Assembly: GCF_910589235.1 (NCBI RefSeq)
Contig: NC_060956.1
Coordinates: forward strand, 16,678,499-16,742,498
DNA length: 64,000 nucleotides
Direction: 5' to 3'
Source: Vespa crabro
Taxonomy: Eukaryota > Arthropoda > Insecta > Hymenoptera > Vespidae
This document shows, piece by piece, positions 49,195 to 63,648 of the stretch. How positions within the stretch are numbered: position 1 is the stretch's first letter; each line of letters starts with the position of its first letter. The notes beneath the pieces are model-generated. The model had not been told where the DNA came from, did not search any database, and saw nothing but the letters and a program-made list of their open reading frames with translations. A program made the translations under genes and the position numbers.

Positions 49195-51491
49195 CCTCAC
49201 CTTACTCGCTTCCGGAAATTGCGAGCGTACGCTAGCGACCGGATGTCGGACAGAAAATAAAGGAGGTAGGCGTTTGCGTGGAATGGTTACTACTACTACT
49301 ATTACTATTACTGCTTCTAGTACTAGAACTCTTTTAGTATATTACGAGTGAAAATTATACAAGATTTAATAATAGATGCGATAAAAATGGAACGATTCAC
49401 TGATTTGCCGTTAATCGTCAATGATAATAATAGTAAAATCAAGATGTTAGTTTTTTTTTAATATTTTTTACATTCATAAAACACATATTTGGTGTCGATG
49501 TGTTTTTTTTTTTTTTTTTTTTTTTTTTATTTAGTATTATTTTATGTTCGTTAAAATCGGTTAATCGATTTGACTTTTGCAATGTTTCTTTCTAAATATT
49601 TTCTGAATAAAGTAGATCAATAATTTATTTAAATCTCGTATAAATTGAAATACGTCTTTATCTCGTAAAAATTGAATTATATAAGACTTTGATAATAATT
49701 AAAAAATTAACAAAGTACAACAGTTTTTTAATTTTATGTCTACGTAATGTTTTAGTTATCTTCAATTTTCTTTTTAACTGGTCGATTGGCTTTACTTCTG
49801 CAATATTTCTTATAAATATTTTCTCGTAAAGTTGATTAATAATTCGTTTAAATCTCGTTTAAATTGAAACTATTTATCTCATACATTTGAAGAATTTTTT
49901 TTAAGAAATATAAAAAGAGGAAAGGAAAGAGAGAATAAAAATGAGAGTTGGAATAAAAAAATATTGGAAATGCTCGACCCGTGCTCGGCCTCGTAAACAA
50001 TCAAGGTGTACCACCGAAAAGATCGATTATTTTCATTTTGCCCTTTGCGTTGTTGGCTTTCTTAGAAAATCATTTGCATTATGAGAAATTTATTGTACTC
50101 GCTTTCTGCATACTTGCTACGGAGAAAGTTTCTTTCCCGTCGTTTTGTACCGGACACCTTTCTTTTTTTTCTTTCCTTTGTTAGCAGATACAAGCGTTTG
50201 ATAAAAATTAAATTAACACTCACGCTCACGTTTTATATGTGTATGTGTGTATATATGTATACGTATATAATATAAACATGATAAAAGATATTCGCACGAT
50301 ATCGTCTACGTGGTGTTACCGCGAAATTAAATTCCTCCTAACGAGTTAAAATTATTTTATTTCCAAATATTGTTCAGAAAATAAAAATGTTGTCAAAGGA
50401 ATTATTGTTTAGAATTATACTTTATTGTATATTTTATACATTTCATCGTCAATCTTATCGAGAAACGATTATAGATAATAACTGATACTTTTGCAACAAA
50501 AAAGTCCATCTCGTTGGTTTAAATTAATATTTAATATAAAAAAGACTTTTGAAAAAATACTTCGTAACGTTACTTTTGATTTAATTTCAAGCAAATTAAC
50601 AACGTATTATCACTCCGTTATTATAGAAGACGTATAAAATATACTTAATTACATGTATTATGTAATTATTCGAAGATAAGAATATATAAGTGAAACATGT
50701 TATATTTATACAATACATGATATTAGAACATCTTCATATTTTAAGATTTATTTCTAGACAGATAAGAAAGTATCTATTATGTTTTCGTAAATACGTCAGT
50801 TCTCATGATATTCGACGAACTCGATCATTTAAATCGACGAAATAGTAAATATAAAAGACCGAATCGTTTATTTACGATCGAGAAATGTAAAGAAAGATCG
50901 GAGTTCTGGTAGCATTGCGTTCACACCGCGTCATCGAATTCCACAAGAATCAGATAACACAGCACGAAACGTCTTCCTTATCGTTCCTACAATTTTTCGT
51001 AAACCTTGCACGAGTGAAGTACCTACTAGCAAATACCAGGAAGTATTCTTACGTACTTGACTAGAACTTGAGGATTTTTCATTCGTTAAACGATGCTCGT
51101 CTCTCTTCGCAAATGGAAAGGAAAAACAATGTCTAAATTGTGTTTGATCTGTCGTAACCTGTCAAACCCTTTTAATTGTACATCTCGTATTTCTATTTAA
51201 CAGCTCGTTGATTTACTTTGTACAAATTAACAAGTCAACATCGATCAGTATGAATGTTAAATATTCATCATAGTTTTTTCTTTATTCCTTTCTCTTAAAA
51301 TTTTTTTTAATTTTTATTTTATTTATTTTTTTTCTTTTCTTTTTTTTCTTCGTAAAAGGGAAATGATAAAAATAATCAGTACGCATTAATAAAATCGTTG
51401 GTAAACTTTGACACACAAATTAATTAAGAAAGTGAATGTATATTATATTTAGATACATATTTAAAATAAAATTAGTGAAGTTAAGTATCCA

Positions 51492-51492
<1 letters not shown>

Positions 51493-51531
<39 letters not shown>
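51493..51531. repeat. (AT)n microsatellite
   Basis: About 19 TA units. Confidence 0.95.
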
Positions 51532-51533
<2 letters not shown>

Positions 51534-52044
51534 TTTATCATTATGTTAATTCATAAATCGATCTTTCTTTTTAAAAAGAATCTTAGTTTATCTATTTCGC
51601 AAAGAAAATACGATCACTGATATGGTCAAAGTTCAGAAAAGATTCTACGTTCTCTCCTTTTTTCTTATCTTACAAATGGACCTAAAGTAAAAGCTATTTT
51701 CGCAGTTAAATTTCCGATAAATGTCTCGGATCGTTCGAAACAACGAATCCATGTGACTTTGTTTTGAATTCGACCGGTATAACACAAAGAGGAGTACTCT
51801 AGTAGTTGTCCGTTCGTTTGGAAGAAGAGTGACCTAAGAAAACGAAGAATCAGCTTATAAAGGCTTAACACCTAACGTTAAGTGAATTAAGAATAGCTGA
51901 GCAGGCTATTGCGATAGAGTTGATATCAAATCGATTTAATGCGATACGTTCTGCCTTAAGCCTTGTGAAAAGAAAAAATGGAATAGGAGATATAAAAAAA
52001 ATCGTCGATAACTGATCAGAAATATCTAGGTCGGCTATTTTTAT

Positions 52045-52065
52045 TTCCCTCTCTTTCTCTCTCTT

Positions 52066-52108
<43 letters not shown>

Positions 52109-52110
52109 TT
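52045..52110. repeat. (CT)n microsatellite
   Basis: CT run with regular CTTT interruptions. Confidence 0.95.
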
Positions 52111-52836
52111 TTCTTTCCCACTATTCACTCTGATTGTAAGCCACGAATAAGAGTCTTTGTTATTAGGTGAGCAATAATAAGAATGTTAAAGCAGAGCAAT
52201 GCAAATAGTCGAGGCCCCGACTGTGAGTTCGTGTTTATTGCTGGACCGTCGCTTGTATCTTATCCGTGTGTATACAAGGTGATCGTAAATGCCGTTCAAC
52301 GAGGTAAAGTTTACGGCTCGCACGGCACACCGCGGGAGAGCGGAAGATATCTGAGAGAAAATTTTGACGTACCGTAAATGATGAGAGAGAGAGAGAGAGA
52401 GAGAAGGACGAATGGATACAACGTTCTTAGCGTTATTCATTCATTCGACACAATTAAACGATATTTTCTTTTTAATCTTATATTCGAACAAAAGCGTATT
52501 TAATAATGTGGTTAATAAGTTTTGATGTTTGAATATTACGTACAAAGATGTTCTCTCTCACATATATTTAAGAGATATGTACTTGAGCGTAATTAGTAAT
52601 ATAAATTTGCAAGATCAAAGGACATAATAAAAGAAAATAATAACTTTTACAAATATTATTCATCTTTATTATAAAGAAAAAAAGACGAGTACAAATATAT
52701 ATATTTTTTCTTTTTCTTTTATTTTCGTATCACATCGTGATATATGTAAATCTGACGATAACTGGCTATTAATGTTCATCGTTCGCATTGTTGAATTTTT
52801 CTGCCTGTTTAGAAGAGTAGACAAAAAAGATTAAAA

Positions 52837-52837
<1 letters not shown>

Positions 52838-52872
<35 letters not shown>

Positions 52873-52890
52873 CGAGAGAGAGAGAGAGGG
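52838..52890. repeat. (GA)n microsatellite
   Basis: GA run with a few single-base changes. Confidence 0.95.
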
Positions 52891-53618
52891 AGAAGAAACG
52901 GAAATCGATTAACTTTTACGTATCTAAACATTGATAAGAGAATGCTATCGGTAAGTTGGATTTTCCGATTAGTCGATCAGTGCTTACAATTAGTGCCACC
53001 AACAATTATCACTAATTATTGTCGTGGATATGCTTCTACTATTATTTCATACGCGTTCTCCATAGATATACTATGTAGATATATCTTTAGGCGTTCGCGA
53101 GAACTACCGAGTTTGAATGTGTACGTGTGTATTCTATAGCGTACACTTATACGCATCCGTAGAACCGCATCGCACTGCTGCACTGGCTATGCAAATTGGC
53201 GCCAGTGCAATTTCCAGACAGTATGCGCTTGGCACGTGCAATGCTACGTATATAACGACTGCTTTCGATATCTCAAGCTACGTACATATATATAGATATA
53301 GGATACATGTATACAATGATTTTAGGCGAATTAAACCGTACGGGCATCGTCCCCTTTTATCATCCTTCCTTTGATAATCGATCATTTGTCATTAATTCGA
53401 GTAATGGCCGGGTTTCATTAACACGTATAGTGAGATTAATGGTGATTGGTATTACGCTTTATTTACAATGTTTATAATATTTATTTTCCAATATACTTTG
53501 CCATTCACTTTTCAAGGACATTAACCATGCACGTTCAAATTTTGTTTTCGTTTTGTTTGTTTATTTGATTTTTTGTTTTTTGTTTTTGTTTTTATTTTTT
53601 TATTTTTATTTTTATTTT

Positions 53619-53654
<36 letters not shown>

Positions 53655-55208
53655 AATTAAATATTCGTGACATGTACGCAGACGTTATTTATTTATTTAT
53701 TTTTTTTTAATATTTTCAATTTATTTAAGCGTCATCATTCTAAAATAAAATATCGATAAATAAGATAAAACTATATAAAAGGTTTTTTTTTTTAACAAAA
53801 GTCGTCCTTAAAATGATTAGGCAATGATGAAAGTTATGATGAAATTGCGGTTTATATAGTCTCATATTTAATATTTTTTGCATTTATTGATCGTTTTTGG
53901 ATTTACGGAGAATTAAGAAGAGTAACGTGAAAATCATTAGAAATAGGGATAGAATTGATAAAGTCAAAAGAACGAGTATGGCCAAAGGAGAAAGTAAATA
54001 TGTAATCAGCGTGCTAATTTTCCGCGTTAAAAGTCGTCGGAGGTGTGTCAGATACTGCTTATTATGGGTGCAATCTTAGATTTGCCATTTTCTATTATTA
54101 CCGGGTAATAAATTTCGCAAACAATCGTTCGCGTCGTAGAAAGCGAAGGTGACTGCGCGGGAAAAGCGTTAGACGAGGATTACCGATTGTGGAATGCAGA
54201 TAAATCGATAGGAATATATCTGTAATTGACATAATAACTAATTATCGATCGATATTATCGTATAATATTTTCTCAGAATGAAAAGTGTTAATGAGGTAAG
54301 GCGAACATATAATATGTGTAAAAGCTCGAATGCTCAATGTTAAGAGAAAAAAAAAAAGGAACGTGTATTTTATGTTGCCGTATATAAACATGTTTTCGTC
54401 CGTGAATTTTGTTATTTTCGATGAAAGATAAGTATGTTATTAATACGACGTAAGTCAAAGAAAAAAGTAGGACGAAACGAAAGAGACATATGTGAGCAAT
54501 CTGGCAATATAAGCCGAACGGGATTAACGTTACGATTTCGTGAAGCCTCGATAAGCACGTGTTTTATCATTTGCTTTCGCCTCGGATTAAGAACCAATCC
54601 TATCAATTTTATCGATACTCATTCACGTAGGATTATAAGCGAAAATTAGTAATTTCGATATTGCATATTTTATTTATACGTATGTGTATATTTTTTATAC
54701 GTATGAGTAAATATATATCTTTCATGTGTGTGTGTATCATATATACGAAAGATATATATATGGGAAGGAAATAATAACAATGTCGAAAAATCTTTAATTA
54801 ACTCGACCATTTTCTTAAATTTTCCATTTTTTCCCCTCTTTTATCCTGTTTCTTTACGACGCATCGAATTACTCCCACCCTTCCTGCCGCCTGTTTTCTA
54901 ACCATTTATACCCCCTTATATTCCGCCACATTTCTGCAATGAGCGTGTTTCGTATTATGCAAATTTCCGTCATTGCTTCGACTTGTTCTCTTCTACCTGC
55001 TCGAATTATACCGGATATGACGTCATAGCGTGAAGCATTAAACCTACCGCACTGTGGACAGTATAATTAATACATGGCGTGCAGATCGCGGGTAGTAATA
55101 ATTAGTATAATGCCGCATTTACTGTCGCGACGCACGTTAATGTACACTTGATCAATGATATTAACCAGATATTTCCTCGTTTTCTTATAATTAGTGGTTG
55201 TACGAAAC

Positions 55209-55272
55209 TCTTCTCTCTTTCTTTCTCTCTCTCTCTCTCTCTCCCCCCACTCTCTATCTCTCTATCTCTCTT
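55209..55272. repeat. (CT)n microsatellite
   Basis: CT run broken by a CCCCCCAC segment. Confidence 0.95.
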
Positions 55273-55488
55273 TTTTTTCGTGTCAGACGATTTCTATTTT
55301 TGTAATAATTCTTCCGAAATTCTATAAATTCAAACGAAAACGAGAGGAAGTTAAAAAAATAATCAATGACTTCTGGAGTACGATCGATAACCTAGTAAAC
55401 TTTGTTCTTTTTGTGGGAGAAAAAATCATGACAATTTTAAGTGATAACCTTAAGTTCTCTGATTATTATAGGGTCAATCAATGAAGAC

Positions 55489-55492
<4 letters not shown>

Positions 55493-55577
<85 letters not shown>
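55493..55577. repeat. (GA)n microsatellite
   Basis: Perfect GA run of about 82 bases. Confidence 0.95.
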
Positions 55578-55578
<1 letters not shown>

Positions 55579-57732
55579 CATCCTGTCCTCTTACATCTTT
55601 TTCGTTTCTTATGTCGAATGAGATACCTTTCGTCGTTGCTTGTAACGTACGGTTCTTAATTACAATCCTCTCAACGATCAAGATAAGATGTTGATAAAGA
55701 AACTTGACACGTGGAGATTATGAATTCGTCTGCCTGTCTCTCTCTCTTCGATCTTCCGTTAAATCTCTCTCAGAAATGTATCGACTATGTGGATCATCGA
55801 AATGATATTAATATCAATAAAATCATATAATATTGAAAGTTAATTTGTATGTATGTAAATTATCTTTATCTCTTATCTATTAGATAAAAGAAGTGTTTCT
55901 TTTTTTTTTTTCTTTTTTTTTTTTTTACATGAAAATTATTACGATTGTCAATGGAAAATCATTTTTCACAAATTCTCAATAATCGGATTTTACAAGCGTT
56001 TTCAAAGTTTTGACGATAACAGTTATATCGACTCAGATTAGGTGTCAATAAAAACGAAGTAGTATAATATGTTATTCCATAATCGTGCTTGACCATGCGA
56101 TAACTCTGCTAAGTATTTCGAGTTCAAAAAAAAAAAAAAAAAAGAAAAAAAAAGAAAGAAAGAAAGAAAAGAACATTGGTTTTACGTATTAGTCAGTGAC
56201 TGCCTGGCAACAAGTAGTAAAATTATTTTAGAACAGTTACGTTTTCATCGCACTGATTAGTGACATTGTTATCTTAATTGCTACTACTAATACCGCTGTC
56301 ATGACGACGACACGATCAATACTACTATTACTACAACAATATATATCACTAGTATCACTACTATTATCGATGATATTATTGGAAAGATTTGTTAGAATTA
56401 TCGTTTGCATTGTTGCAAATTTTTTACACACCAAAGAGGACTAACTGGCAAGATTGTAAAAACTCAATGGAAATGAGATAACGGACAAAGAATTTTTATT
56501 TCATTCTCTTCTTTTATTCATTAATAATATGATTCAATAAGAATGATATTTAATTTTTAAATGATTTTATTTCTTCGTTAAATATTACATATGCTTATAT
56601 GGTATAAAAAAAATAAAAAATATCCATGAATACAACGATCCTTTTGTTAAAAATATCAAGTATTTTTTAAGTTATGCGCGCATAGATAATTTCTCTATTT
56701 CTTTCTTTTTAATATATCATTAATATTCAATGAATAAACGAAGAATCTAATTTCATAGAAGTACAGGTATACTTACATATTTGGTATTGACACGTGTGTG
56801 GACAAGTGAGACGGAACTACGTTAGCATTGGATTTTCTCGCCACGTAAGCTTGGTGTACATATAACGTGACCTCGAGCTCACTATCACTATCGTGTCGTG
56901 ATAAGCCGACGACCGTGCAAAATGCAATCCATCTTTTTTGAAACGATGGCCTCTACAGTGAATGAGTACGAGTTCATTGCGTATAACCGTAAAAGAAGTA
57001 CCTTCTTTTCCTTCAATCAGATCTATTTGAAATTAACTCGTAAGTTCATTTCTTTTAAACTGTAATAATAATTTCGAAGAGTCGATGATTCGTCACGTTT
57101 ACAAATTGCTTTTTAAATAAAGAATAAACGTTCAAGAAACTTGCTTGATGTCTTAGTCAAAGAATTTCGTTGACCGTTTCGTTCATAGACACAACATATC
57201 GAGCAACGGGAAATGTCTTATACACAGACACACACACACACACATACACAACATATATGTATTAGATTACTCGTATCATGATTAGCATAAACTGGTTTAA
57301 GTTGCATTGGTGTTAGCATAATAGGACTGTAAGAATGCACGATGATGCTTAAATTAATCATTATCTTCATCATTTGTGATATTAACGCAGATGCATAACC
57401 CGCATATAAAATATAAGAACAAAATTTCATTTCGTTGAAACCATAAAAAGTAGAAAAGGAATAAAAGATCATTATTGTCAAAGTAAATAGAAAAAAGAAA
57501 GAAAGGTGAAAGAAAGAAAGAAAGAAAAAGCAAAAAGTCGAATAGAGTATCTCGTTTTATTCGTCCGTATTAATTTATTAACGATAAAGAACAATAAGGG
57601 ACAAATTTAACGATGAGTTAATTAGTTAAAATTTTAATTTTACAATGAAATAGAATGAAAATAAAGAAAAATAATTAAACGATACGGAAGAAGAAAGAAC
57701 GAACAGGATTGAAGTAAATGTTTATATTCCAG

Positions 57733-57829
57733 GTCACCTGATTACACGAAAGGCATCTTCCAGAGCATTGGCTTCAAAGAGTTTCACGATTACCTCATAT
57801 TACCAGAAGAGGAGAGGGCAAGCGAGAAG
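57733..57829 (+). CDS. TRIT1: TRIT1 exon
   Basis: The acceptor TATATTCCAG ends at 57732 and the donor GTAGGT starts at 57830. After completing the split Thr codon it reads SPDYTKGIFQSIGFKEFHDY, then LILPEEERASEK. The block DYxxGIFQSIGFKEF is among the most conserved in the family (bacterial MiaA has QAIGYKE at this place) and belongs to the catalytic and tRNA-contact core. Ends in phase 0. Confidence 0.97.
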
Positions 57830-58197
57830 GTAGGTAAAAGACGTTGGCGTCCATATCTTCATCAACATGATGTCCGTTGCAGCTGCTCGACTGCCGGCGA
57901 CTACGTATAATCATGCGTGATTCTCGGTTTATGTGCCGTCATCGAAAAATTCATCCGGGTTGTTTCTGATGATAAGCAAGCAGTAGTAATATTACTGGTA
58001 GTAAGGCTGGTAGGCAGCTGCTTCTTTCTTGAAAATTTCTTTAATAGAGCCCTTACCCCCTCTCTCTCTCTCTTTCTATCTCGTCCTCTTTCTGTCTCGT
58101 TCTTTTTGTTTCTACCTCCAAAAATTAACTCGACCACATTAACTGAACTCTTTTTGTAAGGCAACGTCTCTTATAATTCTCCGAATATTTGTTTTAG

Positions 58198-58311
58198 GCA
58201 GAGAAGCTACTTAAACAAGGTTTAGACGATTTGAAAATGGTTACAAGAAGATATGCTAATAATCAACAAAAATGGATCAGGAATCGCTTAATGCGTCGAA
58301 CCGATAGACAG
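58198..58311 (+). CDS. TRIT1: TRIT1 exon
   Basis: The acceptor TTTGTTTTAG ends at 58197 and the donor GTATAC starts at 58312. It encodes 38 residues, AEKLLKQGLDDLKMVTRRYA and NNQQKWIRNRLMRRTDRQ. The TRRYAxxQxxWIRNR block is the family's basic segment (bacterial MiaA: TRQYAKRQ-xTWxR), which contacts tRNA and the prenyl diphosphate donor. In phase with both neighbours. Confidence 0.97.
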
Positions 58312-58375
58312 GTATACGATATATGTATTTTATACATTAAGTTTGTTTTTTATATTCTTATATTTCTATATTCAC

Positions 58376-58414
58376 GTGTATGTATGTATGTATGTATGTA
58401 TATATATATATATA
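58376..58414. repeat. (GTAT)n-(AT)n microsatellite in a TRIT1 intron
   Basis: Fills a third of the 122-bp intron and ends about 20 bases before the acceptor at 58433, so length changes could affect splicing. Confidence 0.9.
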
Positions 58415-58433
58415 CATGTCATGTATATATCAG

Positions 58434-58619
58434 GTACCACCATTGTATGTATTGGACTGCACCGATTTGACTCAATGGAAATCAAATGTTTTTGATAAAG
58501 CTGTCTCAATAATTTCTACGATATTACGAGGTGAAAAACCAGAAGAAAAACCTATTAATGAAAATGTCGAGAATCAGAAAAATACTGATAGCAGTAATGA
58601 AGTGCAACATTATTGCGAA
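58434..58619 (+). CDS. TRIT1: TRIT1 exon
   Basis: The acceptor TATATATCAG ends at 58433 and the donor GTGAGT starts at 58620. It encodes 62 residues starting VPPLYVLDCTDLTQWKSNVF, which matches the eukaryote-specific part after the catalytic core (VPPVYGLEVSD-W type). It then runs through an acidic, poorly conserved linker (EKPEEKPINENVENQ) to HYCE, where the first Cys of the zinc finger lies. Phase 0. Confidence 0.96.
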
Positions 58620-58693
58620 GTGAGTAGACATTTTTAATTTTTATTGATTTCATAGTTAATCAGGATTTCTTATTTTATTATTATTTGTTTCAG

Positions 58694-58810
58694 ATTTGTG
58701 AAAGAATATTCATTGGTGAATTGCAATGGAATGCACATATAAATGGATTAAAGCATAAGAAAATTTTGCAACGCATGAGAAAAATTGAAAAACAAAATTC
58801 CGGAAATTAA
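58694..58810 (+). CDS. TRIT1: TRIT1 terminal exon (zinc finger and stop)
   Basis: The acceptor TTGTTTCAG ends at 58693 and the frame stops with TAA at 58808-58810. It begins ICERIFIGELQWNAHINGLK. Together with the Cys in the previous exon it forms C-x2-C-x12-H-x5-H, a matrin/U1-type C2H2 finger found at the C-terminus of eukaryotic TRIT1 and thought to help tRNA or RNA binding. The tail is short and basic (HKKILQRMRKIEK), shorter than the vertebrate tail. Confidence 0.97.
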   Translation: MCERIFIGELQWNAHINGLKHKKILQRMRKIEKQNSGN

Positions 58811-59060
58811 ATTCTCATAGATTGATACCAGATTTCATTGATACAATATTGTATATATGTATATCAATAGATATATATTTGACTATTATAAAGATAAGTA
58901 ATTTTTATATTTTTGAATGGAAGTATTTAGCAATGGTCGATAAGCTAGATTGGTATTGTATCGATATAAGATAATGTAGTTTTACTTTTTTATATTAAAG
59001 TACCATAAGACGTTCATGCAGAACATTCTTTTTCAGTAATTTTAAACAATAAATTTATGA
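58811..59060 (+). other. TRIT1: TRIT1 3' untranslated region (inferred)
   Basis: AT-rich sequence after the stop codon, up to just beyond the first canonical poly(A) signal. No other feature seen. Confidence 0.6.
58994..59053 (+). terminator. TRIT1 poly(A) signals
   Basis: A variant ATTAAA (58994-58999) and a canonical AATAAA (59048-59053) lie 184 and 238 bases past the stop codon. Confidence 0.55.
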
Positions 59061-60145
59061 TGTAATTATAGCACACAAAATGATAATAGAAGAGTGTATT
59101 GATTAAATGCTTTATTTAGTAATATTATGAATATATTATTAAAACGTCTTTCAACTTTCAAACATATAATGTAAGTCAACATTATCAAGGGAGTTTCTAT
59201 ATCTACGGTCGGTAAAACTTTCAGTGATTATAATATATTTCAAATAATTTCTTCTACAGAATTAAATGATATTTCAACGTTCATTGGGAATCAATTAGTA
59301 TTAATTATTAACTAATAGAAATAATTATTATTTACAATCTTAGTCGTGAAATTACATATTTCTTTAGTATACTATCTCGTTGGAAGTTTGCAGCTATCAT
59401 TTATAATGAAAGAGGTAACATTTATTTTTATAAAATCATTTATTTTTCCCTTTAAATTTAAAAACAAACGCGCGTATGCGTATGTATATACATATACATG
59501 TATATAATCATATTTTTTGTCGAATTCTTCCTTAATTTTTTTATTCGCTTTTAATTATAATCTTTGTCATGTTCCTTTATCAAACATTTAATACTTACGT
59601 GACATTTTGTCTCGCCTAGTTAACGGATTTTATACGATGTAAAATACCAAAGGTTTCGTCTGTGCGCTTAATACGAAGTTTAATTACAGAGGCACAGGTG
59701 GGCAAACTGGCGAGTTTCCTCGTTCGGCCACTTTACAATTTCAATTAACGTGAATTCGCAGCCGCCATTGCCTTTGAAATAGTTCTCAGTTTCTATGGAA
59801 AAGGTTCGTGTCTAGTAGCGAATCTACGATGAATCGATGTTCACTACGCATTTCGAACGCGTCGCGTGTTCTCATCGTATTCAATATTGACTGTATTCCT
59901 ATGCACTATAGAATATTTGCCAATATTCTGTTTCGTTGCAATTTGGATTAATAAGCAAGAATAAAAAAATATTTGTCTATAATCCTAATAACTATTAATG
60001 GCCCGTAGTTAGATCATTGTGATTGAATTATTTTAACATGTTTACAGAAAGTATTTTATTATCTTTTTCATTTTTTCTTTATGACTATTTTCTAAAAAAC
60101 ACATCAGAAAATCAAATTATTATCGTTATCATGATTATTGTTATA

Positions 60146-60164
60146 ATCATCATCATCATTATTA

Positions 60165-60201
<37 letters not shown>

Positions 60202-60210
60202 CATTATTGA
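60146..60210. repeat. (ATC)n-(ATT)n microsatellite
   Basis: Four ATC units followed by about 15 ATT units. Confidence 0.95.
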
Positions 60211-62655
60211 ATTTGTCCGTCAGGGTTATTCTAAGGAAATAAAAAAAAATTGGATAATATGATACGATCATTTATAGGTACGTGAGACGCTTGTCTGCCC
60301 GTTTGACATCAGATTCAATCTCGTATAATCCATTGGAATATTCGAAATGAGAAAGTTGACGACGTTGGTGTTCCTCGATAGAATAAAATATTTTTTATTT
60401 ATTAATCTTCAAACTGTATTTTAAATTGAAATTTATACTTTGCACAAATTTGATGTTTGTCATAGTAATAGAAAGATTAAATTTATTGAATATATGTAAC
60501 AATTAAATTCTCGCGCGTATAGCGTATACAGTATTAGAAAAATACGATTGCCTGAACATTAATAACATAACGTTATAACAATGAAATGGATAAAATCTAA
60601 AGGACTATGGTATTATACAGATCCAATCGAATTCGACAACTTAGAACCATTCGAACGATCTTTAGGCATACAGCAAGGCTTACGATTCGTGAAACTCGGG
60701 ATTGACGACAAAGGGATTACTATGCATATACTGTTTGAATCCATATCAATGTGCAATCGATTCATGATCACTCGACTGTGTTAACGTGCATGGTTGTTAA
60801 TAATCCTTGAATTTCCTACGATACACCGATCATTTCAAATCGGATTTATATATAGTTTATAAAAAGAATGATCAGAGTATTGACAGGATAAAAAAATATT
60901 TCGATATTTATTTATCAATAAAATTCCATTAAATAGAGGAAGAAAATCGATAAAAGTGATTGTTAATTATTCGTTCGTTATAAATATTTATTAGATGAAT
61001 TATCGATCAGATATAATCGACTCGTAAGAAAGTTTTAAAAGTGATCGGTCGTTCGATCGAATTTAAACATACAGTCGAAGATGTCGCAAGTCGATACGTT
61101 TCACTGTCACTTAGTAACGTCGTCGTCTTCGTTTTCTTCCTAACGTCGAAACGCGTCTCATTAATGCTAACCAATCCGAATACCTTTTGATTTCTTCGCG
61201 TGACCTCTTTAGCAATTTGACTCACAGTAAATGGGCGTGGTAATTTATTCGATTCCTAACATTTAATTCGTCCATGAAATTCAACGACGGTGACTGGTAA
61301 ATTTGGTCACTTGCCTTATGATTCATTAAAGTGTATTTCAAATGAGTTTTAGTAATTCGTCTGGTCGTTAAATGAATATTTTTTTGGGCCATGATAAATG
61401 GTTAGATGGATTGATATTTTTCAAATATATTTTTCAACAGATTTTATTACACGATTCTTTTTTTCTCTTTCTTTTTTTCTCTTTTTCTCTTTTTTTTTTT
61501 TTTTTTTCTTTTTTTTTGTTCGAACAGATGTTTTTCGATAAACTTTATTAATAGATATAATTAACATATTGTTTTAATGTTGGAACACATACACACATGT
61601 CGTAAATTATTCGATTCACTAATTTATTCGAATCTAATTATATTTCTTATCTGTATGCGATAATATTACAGAGAGAAAATTGTTTCTGCAAAGTGTCTGT
61701 CGTTATCACACGTTTGCGTAGTGCAATCGATTGAAGCGTACCCTTGCACTGACCGTGTCGCGGTAATTCGAATGCCAAAGTTCATCGTTTGAATATAAAG
61801 ATGAATGGACGAGGTCGGATGAATGAACGAGCTTAACGGGTAATAAAGGAAGATAGAGAAAAAGTCGAAGAAGTGGAAAGATGCGTTTGTTTCTCGTTGT
61901 TGAGCTATAATTATCTCCTTGTAAACGAACGAAAGAAGAGGAAACCGCTTTTATCGCTACGAAAACGTCACGTCCGCTTTCGATGTGCCAATCATTCCTA
62001 TCGTACATCGTGAATGCTCCTCCGGCCGTGACTAATTCGTTAACATGCACGTTCCGACAAAGATATTGACTTGATCATTTCTTTTCTTTTTCTTTTTTCA
62101 TCAACAATCAACAATCAATCGATAATATAATGATAAAAATTAAACAGATATCAGGCATATTTTATTGTTTAATAAGAATGACTATAAAAAGAAACATCTT
62201 TTGATTTGATTTCATTTAATTATTTTAAATAAAGTTTTTACAAAAATTTTTCAATGAAATTTTTACGAAAATTTTCATTAAAAATTTTATTTTAATTACG
62301 AATATTAGGTACTGTGTTCAGGTGTAATCAGGAAGCAATATAAGTTAATCTCCAAACACCACAATAATGGGAAATTTTACATTGAAATGTGTACTTTTAT
62401 CGTGTTGCTGCGATTCCGTAAAAGTAATTGATTTTTAAGTGGCAAGAGAAGATTTTGAAATGCAATACAAATTCTCGGATAAAAAAAAAATTAAAGGAAG
62501 AGATGGGTTTATTCTAAAGAGTTTGTGGGGGTTCAAGAAAGGGCTTGTAAGAAGTGAAGAACATAAACAGACATAAAGGGTATCTTGTTGTGGCGTGTAT
62601 ATGGCTTGGTTTAATACTCTTACACAATGACGAACACAGTAATATACGATCATAA

Positions 62656-62661
62656 AAATAA

Positions 62662-62714
<53 letters not shown>

Positions 62715-62732
62715 TTAATAACAATAACAATA
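62656..62732. repeat. (AAT)n microsatellite
   Basis: AAT run with single interruptions, ending in AACAATAAC units. No LINE sequence was recognised next to it. Confidence 0.95.
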
Positions 62733-63499
62733 AGTTATTATCTGAATGATTTCGAAATATAAAAGTATTAATAAATTCATTTCCTTTCAAATAGTAACTA
62801 TTGTAATATCCACCAATGGGTTAATAACGAAGAACCTAATAAAAGTTATACGTAAAGTTTTACTCGTCATTCAAAGATCAGTAATTCTTTAAATGCGTCA
62901 TATTGTTACAAAAATTTTTAATATCAGTGATGAACAAAGTTTTATCTACTAGTTTAGTAATAGTATTCTTTAAATCTACTTTTTCTTCATATATCTTACA
63001 ATCATAAAATATCGAAGGAATAGTATTCCCAGAGCATATAAATTAATACTGTAATGATGAAATTATTTAATATTTCTATCATGTTTTTCTTCGAAGGGAT
63101 TTCCTTTCTCTACATTTTTCGTATACTTACAATTAGAGTACTGAGAAAATCCGAGTTATATATATATATATATATAAAAGCTTCTGCAAGATAATGCAAA
63201 GAGAGATCAGTTCTTATTACGTATTCAACATCCGACTTTATTTCTTACTGTCGTCTCTTTCGTTCGGAATGAATCCTTCGCGTTTAATGTACTTTGAATT
63301 TAAAGTTATATAATGCGTAGCGACGTGTATTAATCCGAAGTGTCGGAATGGAAACGGAGATCAAAGAGAGATCAAAACGTCAGCAATCTCTTTTTAGAAA
63401 TTCTATACGTGGATCGTAATCTCTCAAGTGGTAAGGAAAAAATTCAAAATAATCACTTTTCATGAAGAAATGTGATAGTAGTAAACAAAATATAAACTT

Positions 63500-63545
<46 letters not shown>

Positions 63546-63648
63546 ATATATATATATATGTGTAAATAATAATAATAAAATATAATCTACCTTAAATTCT
63601 CAGATTAAATATATAATAAGCTATTTTGTTTCATTTTTAATTAAAAAA

